From Ampullaceana balthica (Eukaryota; Mollusca; Gastropoda; Lymnaeidae): a stretch of 64,000 bases of DNA. The DNA lies in NCBI GenBank assembly GCA_944989445.1, contig CALYLW010000166.1:67946-131945 (forward strand), read 5' to 3'. A program made the translations under genes and the position numbers. Numbering within the stretch: position 1 is the stretch's first letter; the number at the start of each line of letters is the position of its first letter. A model generated the notes under the pieces. It did not search any database and was not told the origin of the DNA. It saw nothing but the letters and a program-made list of their open reading frames with translations. Positions 28,501 through 41,975 of the stretch are shown here, one piece after another.

Positions 28501-31500
28501 TGCTAGATTGGTTTAATTTAAAAAATTTTAAAAGTGCATTTTTCCAAATTGGAAGGTATTACAGACGCTTGCATATAAAAAAAGATGGCGACCTGATCCG
28601 CTAAACGATAATTTACCATGCATTTAATAAATTAAAAACGTTAAGTACGAGAAAATTAAATTTCGAGAAAATTAAATTTCGCTATGAAATAATATACTTG
28701 AAGAAACTGTAGGATTGCCTCATAAATGATATATAAGATATAGGCATATTCCTGAAAACTGTGAAGAAATTGAATGTCATTTACTTTTACGTCAATTTAT
28801 GAACGCTACAATACATAATCACACTACAGTTACAGTACTCAGTAACTTACACTTACAGAAACGGCAGGGGTGAAACTATATAAACTATATTTTAGCTTTA
28901 GTATCTTCAGTCAAAATTAAATGAGTTATGAATGTCAAGTCACCTAGCCTAAGAAAAAATTTGGGCAAAGTCTAGTGTAATTAAACTTCGGTAATCCCTT
29001 ATGCCTTATTTAAGTTATTTCAGTGCATTTTAAATTTTTAGAACAAAATAAATAAAATACTTACTTTTAATAATTAATAAGTGAAATATACAAATCTTTA
29101 TTTCGTACAAATCGTAATTTTATTTCAACAAAAAAATAATGTTTTAATTTTAAAATAGATTTCATAATAATAATTAAATTTAATTAATGAAGAAGTAAGT
29201 TCGAAAAAATATTTTTTGATGACTTGAAATATAAAATGCGCTGAAATAAGGGATTACCTTAAACTTCTTTGCTTATCTCGGGCATCAAACAACTCACCAT
29301 CATTAGGTAAACTAATTTAAAAATGAAGACCAATGATTCTTAATGATTTTCATCTTAGGTAGATTGTTTTCAAATGTAAATATAGCCCGCCTTGGCCATC
29401 TAGATCGCTATTTATATTATTAATTCAAAAGTATAACCTTACTCTGACTTACAGGACACGGGACAAATATACACAGGACAAATTTGATTTAAAGGGCTTT
29501 TTCAATTTTTTTAGTCAAATAGTTTTATTTTCCTACTCATCAAAATTATAGTTATATACTCAAATATCATTATTATAACGAACTGATTACAATAAAAAAA
29601 TAAAATGCTTTTTCCATGTGATTAGTGATCAATGATGAAGCACCTTATCATTGAGTTAATTTTAAGGATACAAGACACGCTATCAGATCACGTATTATCA
29701 TAATCATCATCAAAATCTTTAAAAATCAAATTAAAAAACAGAACATTACTTGGCAAGAGAGCGATTTCTTATTAAATTGAGTAATTAAGATTAAGATCAA
29801 TTAACTAAACTAAACTACTTGTAACTTAGTAACTATGTATGTGAGGTGTAAGTGTAAGAGAAATGTTAGAATAGAAATATTAACAACTCATAATAAAATA
29901 TTGTATAAATAATTCGAATAAATTTTACAGCATTATAACACAATTAATTTATATTTTGTAATAATATATTAAATATTTTTGAATCTTAATTTAACATGGG
30001 GCAATTAGTTCAATTTAAAAGAATATTTGTTTTGGCATTTCGAATCCTGTTGAGCTTTTTAAAACTAGCAGACTATCAACTTCCGACTACCATATACCCG
30101 AAAAAAAAATGTAAAAGGACAATGAATTTTCCCGTTTTTCTGTCTGAAAATGACAAGGAATGATGATAAAATATGATTATCACAACATTACAAGCAAGGA
30201 TTCTGCAAGATGTTGACGAACAACATCAGTAAGTTGTTAGCAGTAAGTCATTTCACAATGCATCGAATAATGTCTATTGTTATTATGTCTGAGCACTCAC
30301 TGTGTGCCCGGCTGTCCATATTAAGCCCCTTTCCTCCACACTATTTCGACTATTTCCGTACTTTATTGTGTCTGAACTTAGTTTATTTACGCTATCGAAT
30401 GATATCAAATTAAAGAAAAATTAATTGAGTCAATCAGTTTGTTCTTATTTTGCCTTGTATTTTAATTATGCCTAGCCTTTTTTTTTAGGAAATGAAATTG
30501 AACTAAAATTCAGCAATTTTGGGATACAAAATATTTTAAAAATGATTAAAAAGAATAGTATAGAATAATATAATATATATTTACGCTCAATTATCAGTGA
30601 TACCTAACGCTGAGGGACATCACTCTGCTTTTTTAAAATTTTGCGTTGTAAGCAGTGCTGATTGACTCAACTGCAACTGGTTATTTTTTGGTGCAGTTAT
30701 TTGGTGCGCTGCTTTCTAAAATTAGTTTTAAAATCGTGTGGTGATTACTGATTAGCACTGTAAAAATTACATGATAAATGCTTTGTTTAATTTTCAGGAA
30801 TATTTCGCATTTATCATACAAGGATAAGTTACTTAGGCTTTATGACATAAAAAAAAATAAAAAAAAACGTTATAAAATACTTTGTGTACATTTAAGAAAG
30901 TTTAATATTACGTATTTATCATACAAGGACAAGTTAGTTGGGCTTTTGAAAAAGGTGGGCGCCACGGCGCCGCAGCACAAACTAGTAATCAATATTAACA
31001 TATGAAATTATGAAGCGACTAAGATCCAGTTATGATCTCAAAATCTATCGGTAAAAATCAGTAGACTGAAATAAATAAAATAATAATAATTAGGCCAAAA
31101 AAGTTTTTTTCAATTTTCTGAGAACTTAATATTAACATTTAGTTAGTAGGTTTAAACACATTCAGACAAGTGTGTGTGAAACATATTCAATTTGTAATAC
31201 AAGCTGTTTGATATTTTTATTAAAAAGATCTCGCTATAATATTTACAATTACCTATGACCTATGCATGAATAATACAAAATTATACATCCATCTTTAAAA
31301 TGATTTTCCTATTTTGTATTTTATGTACAAATCTGGCTATATTGTATTTAAATTAAATATTTAAAACTTAACTCTAATTTTCAAGATTAGCATGGCATGC
31401 GGTATATTTTAAATGTTTTATTGTTTGCAGGTTGCATCTGTAATTTTCCACAGGACCAAATTTTCATCATTCTTTATGAGCAACAAGCATTGTGCTATTT

Positions 31501-33040
31501 TAAAATTGCATACTAGAAATCCAATCCAAAACAAAACATAAAAAATGTCCACTATAAACTGGGGTATCATACATTGTGTAAAATTCTAGATTCAAGTTTC
31601 TATAGCTCTAAGCGACTTTCCTAGCTGGCTTGGCTCAGTGAGTATTTATGTACATGGTATTTTTAATCCATGCCTGAATTGGTTTGTCAAGAAATGTCTT
31701 TCTTTGATTAATCATAATTCTTCACAGGTCAATGAAATAACTCTTTCTTGCCTCATTAAGCAATATTCTAAGACAATAAATTATCACCATTAATATCTCA
31801 CCTCATGTTTCATAAATCTTTTGTCCTATTTAAAAATTATCACTGCAAATTATGCTAGCAAAACAGTCCGTACTCATAGTTAAAAAACTGATCTTCTAAA
31901 ATCTTATTTTGGGTAGCTCTTGTTAAGTTATTAATTATGAAGTAATTATTTCTGCTGTACAGATTTCATAATTAAAAAGTTTAAAACAGAAAAGCTTCGT
32001 AAACACCAATTTTATTTTCATGCCCTATTGATGTTTAGGATGCATTTCAGAACATTAATTAAATTCTAAGGCCTAAACTTAACGTTTAATGCCCCAGAAG
32101 GTTTTCGTCAAATTTCCGCCTCAGTCCCGTAAGGATTTCCTGTTTATTACTATCAACTGGTTATGAAATTTAAAAAATTGCGTAAAATTTATTTATATTA
32201 TTATTGTCATACTGACTTCATCCTATAGGATAAGAATGGTTATTTTACGTATCCAAACGAACGTGTTGAGCTTAATACAATTTTTACCTGTAGTTTAAAA
32301 CTATTATTTTTACAATAACGTGTAGTGAAATCACATTAAAAAAAAACCCAGTAAAAAACGACCAAAAAACTTTGCGAATCGAGCGATAACACTAGCGAAG
32401 TCAACGACGCCATTGCCGGAAGTCGACTGAAGCTTCTCTCGCTAAATGAAGAATTTCTGCTTTCTATAATTTCATTACTAAAGGGAGTGCTATCGAGGCG
32501 CGTATTACCGCAGTTTGGCATTAGAGACAAGGCGCGCATTACTGCGCTTTGGGACATTAAACGTTAATTTAACTCATGAGAGTACCTCAAATTGCTGTAA
32601 TGTAGAATTATAACAGCTGCTCTTTTTAGATTATTGAATGCAAATGTGCACCTTGTCGTTTAGTTACACTTGAAGCAAGGTTTTTTTTATAACTTCCAGG
32701 CACACCCCTTCTCAAACTCACAGAATTGGTAACCAAAATATTTTCTGCTTATTAGTTTATTAATAAATTTGGCTTTAAATTTAGTTTTATTTTTAATTGA
32801 TGAATGAGTATAATGGTATTGAAATATAAGAATTCTATTAAACCATAGAGCGCTTCAGTTACCTAAAGAAAGACATAATTAGCCTAAACAACCCAATTTA
32901 CTTGTTGCACTTAATTTGGATGCTTGCCCAATAAGCTGTTCTCAGTTCTGTCATTCCTTTTTTCTTTAGAACCCAAGGATTTATTTTAAAAAATGAAAAA
33001 ATGGGATGCTTGTTCTTAAACTTATAAATTAAAAAAGTGT
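28500..33040. other. AT-rich region without supported genes
   Basis: Long A/T runs and short chance frames only. A GC-richer patch with several CpGs stands out at about 32375-32560 (GCGAATCGAGCGATAACACT and neighbours), but the 73-codon frame there has no recognisable similarity. The words TTTGGTGCGCTGCTTTCTAA at about 30700 recur at about 45130. Confidence 0.5.
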
Positions 33041-33045
33041 TTTCT

Positions 33046-33545
33046 ATAAGGAAGGGAGTTTTTAAATCCCTTATATTAACTTCGAAATCTTGTCTGTCAT
33101 TCGTCGTCGGGCAGGCGGAAAAACAAAAGTAAAATATGACACATTTCCCGTGATGCTATCGAGCTGAAATTTTGACCCGTGTCACCTAACAATGCATCGT
33201 GTCAAAATTTCAGATCGATCGAATGTATCATAATTAAATTAATGCATTTTAAGTTTATGTTTATGTCTATGTAACTCTATGTAATTCAATTTCGCCGTTT
33301 GTTATTGTTACCCTTCCACGTGCCACTTGAATTCACGCGAGCCATCGATGTCCACACCCCCTCCCACCGCTTTTAAAGCCACGGGAGATCAGTCGGTTTC
33401 AGTCTGTAAATGTTTGTCTAGTTTTGCGTATTATATTGAACATATCAATACTTCGAGTTCTGTCTCATAGTCAAAAACTTTGTTTTTACGCGGTTGTTTA
33501 ATTTTAAACATTAATATAAGGAAGGGAGTTTTTTAAACTGCTTTA
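33046..33545. repeat. Repeat element with flanking direct repeats and an internal hairpin
   Basis: ATAAGGAAGGGAGTTTTTAAA at about 33047 is repeated as ATAAGGAAGGGAGTTTTTTAAA at about 33519. Between them, CTGAAATTTTGAC (about 33170) and GTCAAAATTTCAG (about 33208) form perfect 13 bp inverted arms around about 25 nt. The interior includes CATTCGTCGTCGGGCAGGCG. It looks like a dispersed repeat, but the class is unknown. Confidence 0.5.
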
Positions 33546-34927
33546 ATCCATCTTAAATATGATCTTGCATTGAAACATTAATTTCACTTATTATTATAAT
33601 TAAAAGAAGTCGCTTTGGGAAAAGAATTATTTAAATAATACTTAATAAAGCATACGATTTTGAGAAAAAAAAATGAATTTAAATTATTCTTATTATCTTA
33701 GGCATAAAAAAGATATGAAATTTTTAAAAATAAAAGTTTCAATAAAGCAACTTTGACACTGACACCCCCCCCCTCAACTTTTCCCCATTGCATAATTTTC
33801 AATAAAGCCACAAAGACTTCATTTTATAATTTTAAATTTTTATATACATGTAATGCTTTTTGTATTCATACAGCACAGTTACACCATTTATTAATTTCAA
33901 ATGCTGTTGATCCCTGTTAAAGTTGTTTCATAAAAGGTATATTTCATTAGCAAATTAACCAACAAATTATTACTATTACGTCTCTGATGGATTGGTCAAC
34001 TATATTTTCAAATCCCATCCATTTATGTTGTCTGTCTTCAGGCTTGGTTGGTTGAGGTTTTCAAGGATTACATCCTCCCAAATGATTAGCTCCCTTACTG
34101 GGCAAACTTGTCTATTCAACCTATAGATGGGTAAAAAAGAAGAATTTGTTTTGCTGTAGTAAAATGTATTGAATGGGAAATTACTCTAGTAATTTCGTTT
34201 TTTAAAGTAAAAAAAAGGAAACTTAATTATATATCAAACAAATGAGATGTGCCAACCAGGTTTTAGAAAATTTAAATAAAAATGTTTTTAAAAAAATTTG
34301 AAGTTCTGCATTACATTTGTTGATTCATGTTGCTAAATATATATAATTATAAAAATTATTAATGACATTTTTTCCTGATCAACTTTGGATTTGGTAGCTG
34401 TTGACTGAATTTAAATTAGTACTCACTTTCTTAAAACTTTTTTTTGTTTATCAGTGACTTAAATAGTTTTTGGTTTATTGAAAATGTCAAGTGTATTTTT
34501 ATGGAATAAAATGAACATTCTTTCAAATTTAATTGGGTGTGTTACAGAAGGAAAAAATTAAATAAAAAAAAGAGAAGAATTTTATCCAATAATTGGTGAC
34601 TTACATTATAGTAAAAAAATTATTTAAAAAAACCAAAATCTGATAATTGCACTTGATTTTAAAGTTGTTATTTGCTGAAGAAAAAGTACTTTGCAACTTA
34701 TTCCATTTGTAAATATTTAAAAAATTATTTTTCTATTTTTAAATACTTCATATAATTTTTATTTATGAAACATAAATTGCCAGTTGTAGCCGACAGTGAT
34801 GTGTGGTCTTAGTCTTTGTAAGTAAAATGTTCATTTCATTCAGCTATATTCGTTTACAGTTGATTACATTAAATTTTAATTTTCTTCCACCACTATATTT
34901 ACAGATAATGTTTAAGAAAAATTATTG
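33546..34927. other. AT-rich intergenic DNA
   Basis: No coding, RNA or terminal-repeat feature recognised; homopolymer A and T runs predominate. Confidence 0.5.
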
Positions 34928-34935
34928 TAATAATC

Positions 34936-37065
34936 CAGGGCTGCGGAATTAAAGGTAAAATTAAACATTTTAACGGTTAAATTATATTTTAACGATTAAT
35001 CGACCCATCAATTACAAATTATTGGATGTCAAAAAGGTAAAAAAAATTTAAAAAATTGCTGCAGATAAATAATAACAAATTTCCTGACGATTTCATGAAC
35101 ATTTTAGTTTTAAACTATTGGAGATGAAATGGAGATGAAAGTTCACGAATCCATTAACAATCTACAATGGTGGAAACTTAATCAACACCGACATCCGATA
35201 ATGTCCTTCCTTGCCAAGACGTTTTGTGCATGCCAGTTATCTCGGTTCCATAGGAATGATATTTAAGCTAGGGTGTTTATACAGTCGAAACCGGTTAAGT
35301 CGACGGCGTTGGGGTATGAAAAAGGGCGTCGAGATAACCGATGATCGAGTTAAAACGAAAACCGATAGGGTGGCAAAATATTAACATGTGCTTGAAATTT
35401 CTTTATGTACATGATGTGCGTTAATTAGTGATGGGACGATTAACGGGACGATTAATCGGAATCGTATCGGAACCCTAATATTTCTTCACTCTTTCCTAAG
35501 GTTGTAATGACCATTTGTTTTTAAGGACCGTTTAAATATAACCATGGTTCCCACTCAGGAAAACGGGAAAAAGTCTGGAATTCTTAAACAATTTTTCTCG
35601 TCCTTCAAAGTCGGGAAAAGTTATGACTAGTCGGGAATTTATATATATATATATATATATATTTATGCCGAAGTAAAGGACTTTGATTACGTCTCTGTGG
35701 TCATGTTTCGATTCCATTTAATTTATAAAAAATATTTAAAAAAGTTACCAGTTTGTAATAGTCTGCGCATGCGTTAAAAGGTCAAAATTTTCGTCTCGTC
35801 GCATGGTGCGTGGCGTGGCATGTCACTATTGTCACAGCCACTCGCGTTTGCAATATCCGTTGAATCAGCGAATTAAAAAAAAATAAACATACCTATATGG
35901 TAATTTCTCTTTTGACGTGCAGGATATCTGTCACTATCAGACCGCTCTCGAATTTCCTCAGTCAATCAAACTTGTAATATAAATAAAACTATTGCGGCCT
36001 TGACCGTTGATCACAGCACGTTGTGTGTTAGACCTTGGCCGGCAACTAAGTCTCAGCAAATTTTTAAAAACATCATTCCATATCAGAATTCGACCTACAA
36101 AAGTGATGTCGTGTATATTATATATATATATTATATATATATACTGGAATATTAAGAAAATGATTTGATTTCACCGTCACGCCTGTGTTAGTCACAGTCA
36201 CGTATCTTACTGGTAACAAAGCAACAACAAACTTTTAAAAGAATAATAATTTTTTTATTTAATTAAATAAAAACCACTGTCGATTCTCGATACAAACCTT
36301 TATTTTCATTTCTAAAGATATTCGTTTATCTTAAAAAATAAAATGATTCATGCATCAGAAAATGAATTAAGTTTAATAATAATATAACATGCACTGCGAA
36401 ATAATGACGGATTAAAGACCGCTACGGGCACCTCGGGTGAATACATCTAATTCGCACATGGATCGAAAGTGAAAGAAGATAATAACATCAGGTAATTTTT
36501 ATTGAGATCTCGTAGAATCACACAATAGCCGGAAGTCTCGAAGAAAGCGAGATGTCAACACTGTTTTGAACTAAAAATGCCAAAGTGCATTGCTAGGCGA
36601 ACATTCGAGGATCGAGCTAACCAACGATAAGTTGCAAATTTGGCCCCCATTTGTGCTTGAGGTATTAGGTTTCGGAGACTTAAAAAATCGAATTAACCGA
36701 TGAGAAAATGCTAAGACAAAGAGAGAATTTGGCGGTTCCAATAAAAAACTTCGAGTTAGTAGGGTGGTCGAGTTAACCGAGCTCGAGTTAAGTGGGTTCG
36801 ACTGTATTGTCAATTAGACCCGCTCATCACTTGAACCAAATAATTAAATATTGTCAACACACTTGTATTTTTGCGTAGTTGGTTAAAAGAAGACATATAA
36901 AGGATACATTCCAGTGTTATTTAGATTTTCAACAAGAACGTTTAATAAGTGTTACTTATAACATCATACATTTTAATTTTTGGCTTTAATCGAAATTAAC
37001 AATTAATTAATCGTTAATTTTTCAAAGGTTAACTGTTACATTTAAATTAATCGTTAACAGCCCTA
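34936..37065. mobile_element. Non-autonomous hAT element with nested insertions
   Basis: The termini are CAGGGCTGCGGAATTAA and, inverted, TAGGGCTGTTAACGATTAA. They are flanked by a perfect 8 bp duplication TAATAATC (34928-34935 and 37066-37073). Subterminal TTAACGATTAAT-type motifs occur at both ends. It contains no transposase, and most of its interior is a separate, nested Tigger-like element. Confidence 0.8.
35282..36804. mobile_element. Tigger/pogo-like element nested in the hAT element
   Basis: The ends are CAGTCGAAACCGGTTAAGTC and, inverted, CAGTCGAACCCACTTAACTC. They are flanked by TA at 35280-35281 and 36805-36806, the target duplication of Tc1/mariner-pogo elements. Subterminal GAGTTAACCGA motifs repeat on both sides. 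There is no transposase frame. A third repeat, related to the one at 14056-14648, starts inside it at about 35493. Confidence 0.75.
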
Positions 37066-37449
37066 TAATAATCACATAATATATTAATTCTATTTAATAG
37101 TCATACAATTATATTATTGAGAAAAATAGTTAAAAGAGTGAAATTAAATAATTGAAATTTTGAAATAGTATTTTTTTAAAAAAGTATTTAAAACCTTGTT
37201 GGACACCTTTTTTTTTAAAAACAAAACTTTTTTAACACTTTTGTTCCACTCACCCACCTGTTTGTCTTCCAGAAGTCTTGTAAGAAAAATCAAATTCACT
37301 TAATACTTAACTTGAGACCTGAAACTTGTCACACCTACAAGATAACAAGAGATGGTCAATAAAATAAGATCGATAGCTTTATTCTTAATTTGTCTTAGAC
37401 TTGAACCGCTTACTTTTCAATTCAGTTCACAACTTTTCCACGTGATAAC

Positions 37450-37540
37450 CAATGTTCCCATTAAGTTGTGCGGCCCTGAAAATATCTGAGTGATGCCGTG
37501 CAGCAGTTTAGAAATACAGCGCTGCAAATTTTGTAAAATA
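37450..37540. mobile_element. Fragment of a CAATGTTCCC-type MITE
   Basis: CAATGTTCCCATTAAGTTGTGCGGCCCTG resembles the end of the element at 45285-45397 (CAATGTTCACTCTAAGCTTC; inverted CAATGTTCCCTTTAAGCTGC). The opposite end was not found. Confidence 0.4.
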
Positions 37541-38530
37541 TTGCACCAAAAAATGGATTATGTACAAGTTTGCACACACTTTTTTTTTCTTTGCACACAG
37601 ACGAACTGGTTTCTCAAATCATTTTTCAAACATTAATAATTACTAACAACTTAGGTAAACCAAAATCATGCACTCTCACCCATCTCTAAATATAGCTTAC
37701 CATTAACATAAATGGCTACAAGTCAAATTTTACTGACTAGGGCCAGAAATAGCGAATGGCTAAGATCGGTTATTTTGATTAAGTTTTCATATCTTGAATC
37801 ATTTTCATTTCAAAGCAAGCAGATATATTTCAAACTTTAAAAAAAATGGTATTTTACCTAAAGTATCAAATTGCATTTAAAAAAATGAAATTCAAAGTTA
37901 AAAAGCATGTTTAAGGCAGTTTATATAGAAACATATGTCAGGAGTGAACCATGAATCTTGTTTAAAAAATATATGCACATATCTATACACATATAGTTCA
38001 AATTTGTATCACACACAAACAAATGTTAATTTTGATTTAACCACACATTATTTTGCTTGAAATAGTAAACCAATAATAACATAAGTCAGTAAATAAACAA
38101 GACAAAAAAATCAAGTCGTTAAATTCTTTCTTACTTGAACCCATCTCTAAACTCCTCATCACCATCGATCCGTCCGTAACTGGGGATCACCACATATATT
38201 CTGGGACTCACTGCTCCTTGGTCCAATGGAGGCAAACATTGCTATGGTGTCAAAGGTCTTCATTGTTGTGTCTAGTTGTATTTCCCATAGTAAGTTTGTT
38301 TCAAGTTCAGCCTATTCATTTTTACTATCAGATCCCTTTTCGTGAGTTTCTCAATGTGGTTCTGATTTAACAAATATACTGGACTGAATGCATGTATCTG
38401 GGTGTTTGTGGTCTACAAAATACACAAAGTCAGTTGTATACAGCACAAATACAGCAGTTGGCAAAAATAAAAGTTGATCATCCCCCTTGAAGGACCTTCT
38501 AGTGAATAATGGTACACGTTTTTACTTAAA
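37541..38530. other. Unique AT-rich DNA without recognised features
   Basis: No credible exon, RNA gene or terminal repeat was seen. Confidence 0.5.
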
Positions 38531-39893
38531 ATTTAAGTAGTACAGTACTAGGTTAGTAGTACCATTTAAGTAGTACAGTACTAGGTTAGTAGTACCATTT
38601 AAGTAGTACAGTACTACTTTAGTAGTACCATTTAAGTAGTACAGTACTACGTTAGTAGTACCATTTAAGTAGTACAGTACTACGTTAGTAGTACCATTTA
38701 AGTAGTACAGTACTAGGTTAGTAGTACCATTTAAGTAGTACAGTACTAGGTTAGTAGTACCATTTAAGTAGTACAGTACTAGGTTAGTAGTACCATTTAA
38801 GTAGTACAGTACTAGGTTAGTAGTACCATTTAAGTAGTACAGTACTATGTTAGTAGTACCATTTAAGTAGTACAGTACTAGGTTAGTAGTACCATTTAAG
38901 TAGTACAGTACTACGTTAGTAGTACCATTTAAGTAGTACAGTACTAGGTTAGTAGTACCATTTAAGTAGTACAGTACTAGGTTAGTAGTACCATTTAAGT
39001 AGTACAGTACTAGGTTAGTAGTACCATTTAAGTAGTACAGTACTATGTTAGTAGTACCATTTAAGTAGTACAGTACTAGGTTAGTAGTACCATTTAAGTA
39101 GTACAGTACTACGTTAGTAGTACCATTTAAGTAGTACAGTACTACGTTAGTAGTACCATTTAAGTAGTACAGTACTAGGTTAGTAGTACCATTTAAGTAG
39201 TACAGTACTACGTTAGTAGTACCATTTAAGTAGTACAGTACTACGTTAGTAGTACCATTTAAGTAGTACAGTACTAGGTTAGTAGTACCATTTAAGTAGT
39301 ACAGTACTACGTTAGTAGTACCATTTAAGTAGTACAGTACTAGGTTAGTAGTACCATTTAAGTAGTACAGTACTAGGTTAGTAGTACCATTTAAGTAGTA
39401 CAGTACTAGGTTAGTAGTACCATTTAAGTAGTACAGTACTAGGTTAGTAGTACCATTTAAGTAGTACAGTACTATGTTAGTAGTACCATTTAAGTAGTAC
39501 AGTACTAGGTTAGTAGTACCATTTAAGTAGTACAGTACTACGTTAGTAGTACCATTTAAGTAGTACAGTACTAGGTTAGTAGTACCATTTAAGTAGTACA
39601 GTACTAGGTTAGTAGTACCATTTAAGTAGTACAGTACTAGGTTAGTAGTACCATTTAAGTAGTACAGTACTATGTTAGTAGTACCATTTAAGTAGTACAG
39701 TACTAGGTTAGTAGTACCATTTAAGTAGTACAGTACTAGGTTAGTAGTACCATTTAAGTAGTACAGTACTAGGTTAGTAGTACCATTTAAGTAGTACAGT
39801 ACTACGTTAGTAGTACCATTTAAGTAGTACAGTACTATGTTAGTAGTACCATTTAAGTAGTACAGTACTACGTTAGTAGTACCATTTAAGTAG
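38531..39893. repeat. Minisatellite, 33 bp unit, about 41 copies
   Basis: The unit is AAGTAGTACAGTACTAGGTT followed by AGTAGTACCATTT. One position varies (AGG, ACG, ATG or ACT before TTAG). Each copy holds the near-palindrome GTAGTACAGTACTA, so either strand could form many small hairpins. Because stop codons recur, no frame is open. Confidence 0.98.
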
Positions 39894-39953
39894 AATGTAA
39901 AAAAAATTCTTAATCATAATGAAAAAAATATGCATTTGTTTCAAACACTAATG

Positions 39954-40172
39954 TAGGGGGTACCGGATTTGGCTCCCGCAAATCCGGAATCCAGCAATTG
40001 TTTTACTAATCAGGCTCTGGCAGGATTTCACTTCATAATATATAATAATCTATATATATTTATAATGGCTCTGGCAAATCCGGAATCCTGCCATTTTTAC
40101 AAATCCAGTTCCGGACGGATTTCAAGATTTCAAAAATTTGGATTTCAAAAATTTGAATCCGGTACAGCCCTA
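39954..40172. mobile_element. Candidate hAT-type MITE
   Basis: It starts TAGGGGGTACCGGATTTGG and ends, inverted, TAGGGCTGTACCGGATTCAAA. It contains repeated AAATCCGGAATCC words and a central AT stretch. No target duplication is visible. Confidence 0.55.
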
Positions 40173-40379
40173 CTGACAAGCAAGTATCAAAAAACAATTA
40201 ATTCAACTTATTATTCTCACACTGAACTGTCAGTTAGTTTTCTCTATGACAAATAATCAGTGTGGAAACACAACTCTCAACATTGCTAGAAAATAATTAA
40301 ATAATCATGCAAGTGTGAGCAACCAACACACTATTTAAAATGTCTCTTTAAGTGGGCATTTTTGTGGAGAGTGAAGATT

Positions 40380-40890
40380 TCTGGTGACTTATGGGAGTGT
40401 AGTTTCTGTGGTGACTTATGAGTGAGTTTAGTTTCTGTGGTGACTTAAGAGTGAGTTTAGTTTCTGTGGTGACTTAAGAGTGAGTTTAGTTTCTGTGGTG
40501 ACTTAAGAGTGAGTTTAGTTTCTGTGGTGACTTAAGAGTGAGTTTAGTTTCTGTGGTGACTTAAGAGTGAGTTTAGTTTCTGTGGTGACCTGTGAGTGAG
40601 TTTAGTTTCTGTGGTGACCTGTGAGTGAGTTTAGTTTCTGTGGTGACCTGTGAGTGAGTTTAGTTTCTGTGGTGACTGTGAGTGAGTTTAGTTTCTGTGG
40701 TGACTTAAGAGTGAGTTTAGTTTCTGTGGTGACTTAAGAGTGAGTTTAGTTTCTGTGGTGACTTAAGAGTGAGTTTAGTTTCTGTGGTGACTTAAGAGTG
40801 AGTTTAGTTTCTGTGGTGACTTAAGAGTGAGTTTAGTTTCTGTGGTGACTGTGAGTGAGTTTAGTTTCTGTGGTGACTTGTGAGTGAGTT
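40380..40890. repeat. Minisatellite, 29 bp unit, about 17 copies
   Basis: The unit is GTGGTGACTTAAGAGTGAGT plus TTAGTTTCT. Blocks with CTTAAGAG, CCTGTGAG and a 2 bp shorter CTGTGAG alternate, showing block-wise homogenisation. Decayed copies continue to about 41080. Confidence 0.96.
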
Positions 40891-41975
40891 GTTTTTCTTA
40901 TGACTTAAGGGAGATTATAGTTTTTCTTTTGACTTACGAGGGAATGCGTAGTTTTCTGGTTGCTTTATTAATTGAGTGTGTAGTTTTCTGGTAACGCCTG
41001 AATGCGTAAGTTTCTGGTAACGTCGGAGTGTGTAGTTTTGTAGTAACATCTGAGTGTGTAGTTTTCTGGTAACATATAAGCGAGTGTGGACTTTTTCTGT
41101 AGACCTATAAGAGAGATGATTTTTTTCCTGGCGACCAATGGCTCCATGAATGTTTCACCGTGCTGTTTTAGGGTGTCAGGGCGGGGCGAGCCCAGCCTAG
41201 GTAGATAACCAGTGTATCACTTTGTTTATCTCTACCCATTCGTCCCTTCCCTTCCTTGTTTACATTTAACAATGCCGCCAAGTCTATGACCTTGACACAT
41301 ACCGTCGACAGCCGGTGTGCACCCGTAACATTGAACTTGTAACACTAACCCATTCATGACAAAAAGAATTTACCTTAATGCATATTAATACATAGGGGGA
41401 GTAGAGCGGATTCCTTCGCCGACCAAAAATTACCTGTATCCTACACATAATACATGTATCAATAAGTTTTAATCAAATATGCCCTAGCCACTTGCCCCAA
41501 GCACGAATTCTGTATTCATTCAAATGAGCCTGTTTATTAATCGAGGTTGTTCTTGTTTATGGGAGAGGTGGAAGTGTCGCCAACAGCAGTGCTTACCCAC
41601 ACTGGTCAAACAGCAGTGCTTACATACACTGGTCAAATCTCTGGTCATCAACACACATACGCTGGTAAATTACCAGCCATTACCTGGTGTCTTATTTCAA
41701 ATAATTGACGGTTCCAGTTGAAAAAAAAAGGGGGGGGGGTATTTTATAAGCGTCTCCTAATTTGGGCACATTTATTAGATGCCTCCCATGGATAAATGAC
41801 TAAATGTAAATAAAAACAAAACCTTTTAACGACGAGGACATTCAAAAACATAGCAATCTGTCACCAGATAAAGTTGTTCAATGATGACACACTTATGATC
41901 TTGTAAGATGCTATAATCAAGCCGATTTATATATAATAAATCCAGTGGTGTTGAATTGACAGACACACATTTTCT

